A stretch of 64,000 bases of DNA, taken from positions 1 to 64,000 of the forward strand of contig CAJUPX010000004.1 of assembly GCA_910588685.1 (NCBI GenBank), written 5' to 3'. Shown piece after piece: positions 59,793 through 64,000 of the stretch. Made by a program: the position numbers and the translations under genes. Each line of letters opens with the position of its first letter. Positions within the stretch are counted from its first letter, which is position 1. Source of the DNA: an uncultured Christensenellaceae bacterium. GTDB lineage: Bacteria; Bacillota; Clostridia; Christensenellales; Borkfalkiaceae. Under the pieces are notes generated by a model, which was given only the letters and a program-made list of their open reading frames with translations, made no database searches and was not told where the DNA came from.

Positions 59793-59867
59793 TGGTGACC
59801 TTGCCGGGAATCGAACCCGGGATTGAGCCTTGAGAGGGCTCCGTCTTAACCGCTTGACCACAAGGCC
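59793..59867 (-). tRNA. tRNA-Glu (anticodon CTC)
   Basis: Minus strand: acceptor GGCCTTG pairs with CAAGGTC, the discriminator is A, and CCA is encoded at 59793-59795. The anticodon stem GAGCC/GGCTC holds loop CTCTCAA, giving anticodon CTC for GAG codons. The T-loop GTTCGAT and the D-loop GGTCAAGCGGTTAAG are standard. Confidence 0.95.
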
Positions 59868-59927
59868 GTGGTAATAAAGCAAATGTAATTGTTCTCTTCC
59901 ATTAAGACTATCTCAATTACAAATGAG

Positions 59928-59956
59928 ATTATAACATAAAAAAAAACACTTGGCAA
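59928..59956 (-). promoter_or_regulatory. Promoter of tRNA-Glu
   Basis: Minus strand: TTGCCA (59951-59956), 17 bases, TATAAT (59928-59933). Confidence 0.75.
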
Positions 59957-60013
59957 GTAAAAAATTATGTCTTTTATAAAAATATGTAATAATTTAAAAG
60001 CCGGCGTTTGATA

Positions 60014-60339
60014 TGCACCCCAAAAGTTAGACAACTTTTGGGGTGCATAATTTTATGAGAAAGAAAGGAACAAAGAATAAAAAGTATAGCACAGAGTATG
60101 TCAAGGAAATGTAACTGTATGGATAACGGAGCAATGGAAAACTTCTTCGGAAGATTAAAGGTTTAAATGATCTACGGAGAGAAATTCTCTTCGTTTGAAA
60201 ACTTTATAACGAAACTTCACGAATACATTTCTTACTACAACAACGAACATATTATTTTAACCTGAAAATGAATCCGGTGCAATTCCGAACTCAATCTCAA
60301 TTATAATTATTTAATTTTTTGTCCAAACTTTGGGGTTCA
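60014..60339 (+). mobile_element. IS3-family relic with both ends and a large internal deletion
   Basis: The left end reads TGCACCCCAAAAGTTAGACA, and the right end inverted reads TGAACCCCAAAGTTTGGACA, an IS3-type inverted repeat pair. Between them are a 19-codon start of orfA (ATG 60055, MRKKGTKNKKYSTEYVKEM) and the C-terminal end of the orfB integrase: MDNGAMENFFGRLKV, a stop, MIYGEKFSSFENFITKLHEY, then a frameshift and NPVQFRTQSQ. All internal catalytic parts are gone. No target-site duplication is visible. Confidence 0.85.
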
Positions 60340-60362
60340 CTTCATTTTTGACGGCTTTTAAA

Positions 60363-60848
60363 TTAATCTTTTCTTACGCCGATTATGTGTAAACCGCGTA
60401 CTTTTGCAAAATTATAAGAGTAGAGGGGTTTGTTAAATGCATCGTACGAGTGTGCGGCAACGAGTATGCGTCCGCCCGAAACGCTTACAACTACGGGTGA
60501 ATGATAAAAGTCGCCGGTGGCGTTGCCGAGCTGAACAATATCGCCTACTTCCAGCTTATCAAGAGGAACAACCTTTGCGTACGGTCCCGCGCCTTCGTTG
60601 GAAGTTAAAAAATTATAGAGGTATTCAACGCCCGTCCAAGATGCCGTTCTGTCGTTTGCGGATTTGTAAAACCAGCCCAAAACCGGTGTGTAATTCATTA
60701 CGCCCGCGCCGGCATAAATGCACTGCGAGGCGAAGTTTGTGCAGTCGCCGCCTATTCTGCTGAAATCGTAAAAGGCGGGGTTTCTTTTAAAAGCCCATTT
60801 TTTTGCATAGGCAAGGGCGGCTTGCCTGTCGTAAACTAATTCTTGCAT
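60363..60848 (-). CDS. Amidase_6-type cysteine amidase
   Basis: 161 residues forming a complete single domain of the putative amidase (Amidase_6) family. The nucleophile lies in GGDCTNFASQCI and the His in FYHSPVVVS. The N-terminal YDRQAALAYAKKWA segment is standard for the family. Known relatives are secreted or spore-associated wall enzymes, but this one has no signal peptide or extra domain. No good ribosome binding site precedes the ATG; a weak -10 (TATTAT) ends 5 bases before it. Confidence 0.87.
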   Translation of the reverse strand: MQELVYDRQAALAYAKKWAFKRNPAFYDFSRIGGDCTNFASQCIYAGAGVMNYTPVLGWFYKSANDRTASWTGVEYLYNFLTSNEGAGPYAKVVPLDKLEVGDIVQLGNATGDFYHSPVVVSVSGGRILVAAHSYDAFNKPLYSYNFAKVRGLHIIGVRKD

Positions 60849-60895
60849 ACTCTATAATATGCGCAGGTGAACCGCGCGGTGAACGGCGCAAGCGT

Positions 60896-60924
60896 TTGAC
60901 ATTTTGGTTTGCATTGTATATAAT
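60896..60924 (+). promoter_or_regulatory. Consensus promoter of the 60.93-kb RNA/ORF
   Basis: TTGACA (60896-60901), 17 bases, TATAAT (60919-60924), both perfect. Predicted +1 is 60931, which is both the A of an ATG and the edge of a long-range stem. Confidence 0.8.
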
Positions 60925-60930
60925 GGTTAT

Positions 60931-61182
60931 ATGGGTAACCAAACCCAAGCGATACACCGTGAAAAGCGCTTTTGTGCTCTATCTGCGTTAAACTCATTTA
61001 TTGTAGCGTCTACTACAATTACACTCGTTTGCCTTGATATAGCAAACAAAATCGCTAATTTCACGGCGCACGGCGTTTTTACGGAGCAAAATCGCAAGGG
61101 GATACGCACGAAACGGCACGAAAGCGTGTTGAACACACGCCGAGGGGCGGTTTGGGCGTATAGACTGCGATTGTGCCCCTAA
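60931..61182 (+). CDS. Possible leaderless 83-residue protein
   Basis: An ATG sits exactly at the predicted transcription start, 6 bases after a perfect -10, and the frame stays open for 83 codons to TAA at 61180. The product is basic with a short hydrophobic centre (NSFIVASTTITLVCLDIA) and an Arg-rich tail; I recognise no family. The same promoter geometry is seen at mnmE and three other genes here. Against it, the sequence is also highly self-complementary, so the ORF may be incidental to a structured RNA. Confidence 0.35.
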   Translation: MGNQTQAIHREKRFCALSALNSFIVASTTITLVCLDIANKIANFTAHGVFTEQNRKGIRTKRHESVLNTRRGAVWAYRLRLCP

Positions 61183-61207
61183 AAATGTATCTTTTGGGGT
61201 TGTTACC
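60931..61207 (+). ncRNA. Candidate structured RNA or long leader
   Basis: The 5' end GGGTAAC (60933) pairs with GTTACCC (near 61200-61206), and the next 16 bases on each side are also largely complementary. Inside, CCGTGAAAAGCG pairs with CGCTAATTTCACGG and encloses two hairpins (ATTGTAG/CTACAAT and GTTTGC/GCAAAC). A 3' domain pairs ATCGCA with TGCGAT and ATACGC with GCGTAT. As DNA, the ends also resemble terminal inverted repeats of a small mobile element, but no target duplication is seen. It ends just before the ribosome binding site of the LOG-family gene. Confidence 0.5.
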
Positions 61208-61222
61208 CGTAAGGAGTTTTAA

Positions 61223-61807
61223 ATGAAAATCTGTGTATTCGGCGCGGCAAGCGCACATATAGACGATAATTATATAAAAGAGGTGGAGGAGCTCGGCACG
61301 AAAATGGCAGCCCGCGGGCACTCGCTCGTGTTCGGTGCGGGCGGTACGGGGCTTATGGGCGCGGCTGCACGCGGGGTAAAGTCCGGCGGCGGATACGTGC
61401 ACGGCGTAATCCCGCACTTTTTCAGAGAGGAAAAAGTAGAGTTAATCTATGAAAACTGCGATAAAATAACGTATACCGAGGATATGTCGGAGCGTAAACG
61501 CACAATGGAGGACGAAGCGGACGCATTTATAATCGCGCCCGGCGGAGTTGGCACGTTTGAGGAGTTTTTTGAAGTTTTAACCTTAAAGCAGCTCGGCAGG
61601 CACGGCAAGGCGATAGCAATTTTCAATATAAACGGCTACTACGACGACCTTGAAAAATTTATGAGATGCGTGGCGGAGCGTAAATTTATAACCTACGACA
61701 CAAACGCAATGTGCGAGTATTTTACGGACGCCGACGAAATACTTGACTATCTTGAAAATTACAAGCCGTCTAAAACGCCCTGGCGCAAGCTCAAAACGGG
61801 GGACTGA
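61223..61807 (+). CDS. LOG-family phosphoribohydrolase-like protein
   Basis: 194 residues, Rossmann-fold TIGR00730/LOG family. GAGGTGLMGAAARG and PGGVGTFEEFFEVLT are the family's nucleotide-binding and PGGxGTxxE motifs. Plant and some bacterial members release bases from nucleoside 5'-monophosphates (including cytokinin precursors); the role here is probably nucleotide recycling. AAGGAG precedes the ATG. It overlaps the phosphatase gene by one base. Confidence 0.9.
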   Translation: MKICVFGAASAHIDDNYIKEVEELGTKMAARGHSLVFGAGGTGLMGAAARGVKSGGGYVHGVIPHFFREEKVELIYENCDKITYTEDMSERKRTMEDEADAFIIAPGGVGTFEEFFEVLTLKQLGRHGKAIAIFNINGYYDDLEKFMRCVAERKFITYDTNAMCEYFTDADEILDYLENYKPSKTPWRKLKTGD

Positions 61808-62292
61808 TGATAAGCGTAAATTTTGTTTGCCTCGGCAATATATGCCGTTCGCCGATGGCAGAGCTCATTTTTAAAAAGCTTGTGGAGGAGCGCGGGTTAA
61901 GCGGCAGTTTTGAAATAACCTCGCGCGGGACGTCCGATTACGAGGAGGGCAACGGAATTTATCCGTCTGCCAAAAAGACGCTTGAAAAGCACGGAATATC
62001 CGGAACTCACGTGTCCCGCCAGCTTACAAAAAAGGACGTAATAAACAGCGATTACGTTTTGGTTATGGACAGCTCTAATTTAATGGACGTTTTAAGGCTT
62101 ACGGGCGGAGAGTACGGTGAAAAAATATTTAAGCTGTGCTCTTTCACGTCAAAGCCGCGCGACGTTGCCGACCCCTGGTACACCCGCGATTTTGAAAAGG
62201 CGTATTCAGATATTACGGACGGCTGCGCCTGTTTTCTCGAACGGGTGTTAAATGAGCGCGCTGAAGAAATAGCCTACGATAAAAGACATTAA
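61807..62292 (+). CDS. Low-molecular-weight protein-tyrosine phosphatase
   Basis: 161 residues. The P-loop is VCLGNICRSP (CX5R, Cys8 and Arg14), and the general-acid Asp is in VADPWYTRD. It is a complete LMW-PTP, and bacterial members dephosphorylate BY-kinases or arginine/tyrosine residues. The start shares a base with the LOG stop (TGATG). A strong terminator follows. Confidence 0.92.
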   Translation: MISVNFVCLGNICRSPMAELIFKKLVEERGLSGSFEITSRGTSDYEEGNGIYPSAKKTLEKHGISGTHVSRQLTKKDVINSDYVLVMDSSNLMDVLRLTGGEYGEKIFKLCSFTSKPRDVADPWYTRDFEKAYSDITDGCACFLERVLNERAEEIAYDKRH

Positions 62293-62298
62293 AATATA

Positions 62299-62329
62299 AC
62301 GCCGCCGAAGTTTTAAACTTCGGCGGCGT
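62299..62329 (+). terminator. Terminator after the phosphatase gene
   Basis: Arms ACGCCGCCGAAGTTT and AAACTTCGGCGGCGT, then AATTTAT. Confidence 0.8.
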
Positions 62330-62350
62330 AATTTATAATATAATTGATTT

Positions 62351-62385
62351 AAAAATAAAACTCCCGCTTGTCATAAGAGCGGGAG
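62351..62385 (-). terminator. Terminator after degV
   Basis: Minus strand: CTCCCGCT and AGCGGGAG arms, followed by TTTTATTTTT. Confidence 0.8.
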
Positions 62386-62446
62386 TATACTTAATACCCG
62401 TACCGTACAGCCATAAAACAGTCGGGGTTAAGCCGGATTGTCTACT

Positions 62447-63388
62447 TTAAATTTTTTGGACGGCGGGAGAAGAGAGTTTTTTTTTGAACGGTGACGTTGC
62501 AACGCCCGTTATCCTGTCTTTTCCGTAGAAGAAGAGGGCAACCGTTCCGGGACCTGCGTGTATTCCCGTACATATATCGTAATACTCTATGATAAGGTCT
62601 TTTACGCCGTATTCCTTAATGAGCCCGGCAAGGTAAAGCGCGTCCTCCTCGCAGTCGGCGTGCGTTATTGCAACCGTTTGGTTTTCGGGCTCGGTTACGC
62701 GTTTTGCAAACTCCTGCGCAATAGTCTGAAGCGCTTTTTTTCTGCCGCGCTCCTTGCCCCACATAGCAAGCTTTGCGGGTTTTGCGTCGTTAGCCCAGAG
62801 AATGGGTTTGATGTTTAAAATAGTGCCCGCAATAGCTGCGAGCGCTGAAACTCTTCCGCCCTTTCTGAGATATTTCAAATCGCCAACCGTAACAAGGCTG
62901 TTAATTTTATAGGCGTTGTTTTTAACCCATTCGGCGCAGGTCTCGGCGCTTTCGCCCATTGCCCTTAAATCGGCTACGCGCAGAGCCAGAAGTCCCTGAC
63001 CCATACTTGCGTTGGCGCTGTCGCATACGTAAAGCCGCGAAGAATACTTTTCTTCAAGCTCCTTTTTTGCTTTGAGCGCTTCGTTATGCGTTCCGCTCAT
63101 ACCGGAAGTTATGGTTATGAGCACTGCGTCGCGTCCGCTCTCAAGCGTGGGCGCTATCGCGTTTATAAATCTCTCCGCGCCGACGAGCGAGGTTTTTACG
63201 TCCGCGCCGGCACGCATTTCATCGTAGAATTTTTTTGCCGTGTCGGAAAAATTTTCTTCCGCGTTGTAGCAAAGTCTTTCCGCGCCGTTTACCGTGCAGG
63301 TGTAAGATATAACGCGGATATCGTATTTTTTTACAAGCTCGTCGGGTATGTTAGCCGACGAGTCAACATAAATATCGAATAAATTCAT
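62447..63388 (-). CDS. DegV family fatty-acid-binding protein
   Basis: 313 residues. DegV proteins bind fatty acids and act as the FakB component delivering exogenous fatty acids to FakA kinase. DIYVDSSANIPDELVKKYDI at the N-terminus, VLITITSGMSGTHNEA (lipid head-group Ser/Thr) and GLLALRVADL are family blocks; IHAGPGTVALFFYGKD is the C-terminal signature. CGGAGATG precedes the ATG. No fakA is adjacent. A minus-strand TTGTAT-17-CATAAT upstream is a possible promoter. Confidence 0.93.
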   Translation of the reverse strand: MNLFDIYVDSSANIPDELVKKYDIRVISYTCTVNGAERLCYNAEENFSDTAKKFYDEMRAGADVKTSLVGAERFINAIAPTLESGRDAVLITITSGMSGTHNEALKAKKELEEKYSSRLYVCDSANASMGQGLLALRVADLRAMGESAETCAEWVKNNAYKINSLVTVGDLKYLRKGGRVSALAAIAGTILNIKPILWANDAKPAKLAMWGKERGRKKALQTIAQEFAKRVTEPENQTVAITHADCEEDALYLAGLIKEYGVKDLIIEYYDICTGIHAGPGTVALFFYGKDRITGVATSPFKKKLSSPAVQKI

Positions 63389-63583
63389 AAAATCATCTCC
63401 GAAAATTTGGTTGTTGCGTATGCAATTCGATTACGCTATTATTATGGTACCAAAAGTTGAAAAATACAACCTAATTTATTCAAAATGCGCTCCACTAAAA
63501 AATTTTACGGGTAAACTGTGCGGTTTAACAACTCTACCATTAAAATTTCATTCTCTACTCACGGTAGAATTTGGTTATTTTGC
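63389..63583. other. Intergenic stretch without a gene
   Basis: AT-rich sequence between degV and the last gene. Apart from the probable degV promoter and the -35 region of the next gene, I see no ORF, hairpin or repeat here. Confidence 0.6.
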
Positions 63584-63612
63584 TTGTATTTTTAGCGAAT
63601 ATGTGCTAAAAT
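63584..63612 (+). promoter_or_regulatory. Leaderless promoter of the HTH-membrane gene
   Basis: TTGTAT (63584-63589), 17 bases, TAAAAT (63607-63612) with a TGC extension before it. Six bases then separate the -10 from the ATG, placing +1 on the A of the start codon. Confidence 0.65.
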
Positions 63613-63618
63613 AGCCGT

Positions 63619-64000
63619 ATGGAAGATGTAAAAGATATAATTGCCAAAAATCTTGTTGAGCTGCGAATCCGCGCAAAGCTTACGCAAATACAGCTTGCAA
63701 ATATGCTGAATTATTCGGATAAAGCCGTTTCCAAATGGGAGCGCGGCGACGCCGTGCCCGATTTGCGAGTGCTTATAAAGCTTTCGGAAATATACGGAGT
63801 AACCGTTGACGATATAGTAAAATCCAAGGATATAACTTTAAAGGTTCACCCCAAAAAGCTTATTACCGGCAAGCGCGGATTTGTGGTTGCAATGTCTTCG
63901 GTGCTTGTCTGGTTTGTGGCTACGATAATTTTTATAGTACTGTTTTCATTCCCCGTTACGCAGAAATATGCCTATCTGGTGTTTGTGTGCGCAACCTTGC
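63619..64000 (+). CDS. XRE-type HTH protein with membrane domain (partial)
   Basis: 127 codons before the window ends. The N-terminal HTH (about 7-62) reads LVELRIRAKLTQIQLANMLN then DKAVSKWERGDAVPDL, a classic Xre/Cro fold. A linker ends in KKLITGKRG, and hydrophobic helices start at about residue 93 (FVVAMSSVLVWFVATIIFIV). HTH-plus-membrane proteins of this type are common in Clostridia and are presumed membrane-tied regulators. There is no Shine-Dalgarno site. The 3' end lies outside the window. Confidence 0.85.
   Translation, partial: MEDVKDIIAKNLVELRIRAKLTQIQLANMLNYSDKAVSKWERGDAVPDLRVLIKLSEIYGVTVDDIVKSKDITLKVHPKKLITGKRGFVVAMSSVLVWFVATIIFIVLFSFPVTQKYAYLVFVCATL

Noticed and set aside
60931-61207. 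tmRNA or RNase P RNA
   Set aside because: There is no tRNA-like T arm, CCA end or Ala-Ala-stop tag for tmRNA, and no GAGGAAAGUCC-type core for RNase P.

Overview
The window looks like a chromosome segment of an anaerobic, Gram-positive Bacillota (Clostridia-like) bacterium, probably an uncultured gut lineage; I would not name a genus. The reasons are gene content and order: secG-rnr-smpB, EcfAA'T-truA, dgt-dnaG-rpoD-trmK-nif3, LemA with DUF2207, CdaA, pyruvate:ferredoxin oxidoreductase, an archaeal-type AspRS and an Lsa-like ABC-F protein. Many promoters match the sigma-A consensus almost perfectly (TTGACA-17-TATAAT). Both tRNAs encode their CCA end. No rRNA or CRISPR array was seen.

Layout. 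1-5.4 kb: tRNA-Ser(GCT), an SGNH esterase, a Nudix-LemA-DUF2207 operon and a UDP-sugar pyrophosphorylase. 5.4-11.6 kb (minus strand): secG, rnr, smpB, metY, metA and an EamA exporter. 11.7-14 kb: small and membrane genes and a secreted papain-like enzyme. 14-19.3 kb: pgk, tpiA and gpmI, with a regulator/membrane-protein pair inserted between pgk and tpiA. 19.6-27.2 kb: RecD-like helicase, pgi, a hydrolase and nifJ. 27.4-38.7 kb: fused EcfA, EcfT, truA, a membrane protein, mnmE, a LysR regulator, holA, cdaA with a tiny CdaR-like membrane peptide, DUF1015 and aspartate kinase. 38.7-44.3 kb: a degenerate metallo-beta-lactamase-fold protein, then aroC-B-E-Q-K and an SDR gene joined by 4-base overlaps. 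44.4-50.4 kb: dgt, dnaG, rpoD, trmK, nif3 and a zinc-ribbon protein. 50.4-53.8 kb: a candidate small RNA, an SGNH hydrolase, a GT2 glycosyltransferase and AspRS.

53.86-57.86 kb is a remnant of a phage-like element bounded by a perfect 16-bp direct repeat. It holds a NinB-like gene, an HNH nuclease, SSB, two structural-type genes and a broken large polyvalent-type gene with a convincing second ORF inside it in another frame. A 6S-like RNA gene follows directly. 58.1-59.9 kb: tRNA-Glu, a leader peptide with an attenuator, and an Lsa-like ABC-F gene. 60.0-60.3 kb: an IS3-family relic. 60.4-64 kb: a cysteine amidase, a structured RNA or leaderless small ORF, a LOG-family protein, a low-molecular-weight phosphatase, DegV and a truncated HTH-membrane protein.

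The most notable signals are: (1) repeated promoter geometry (-10 hexamer, 6-7 bases, start codon, no Shine-Dalgarno) predicting leaderless mRNAs for mnmE, a RecD-like helicase, an EamA transporter, an HTH-membrane gene and an 83-codon ORF; (2) the leader peptide plus terminator in front of the ABC-F gene, apparently fed by read-through from tRNA-Glu; (3) the possible overprinted gene in the phage remnant; (4) the 33-bp perfect palindrome controlling a regulator/membrane-protein pair; and (5) the long-range-paired RNA at 60.93-61.21 kb. All calls come from reading the sequence; no database search or folding program was run.
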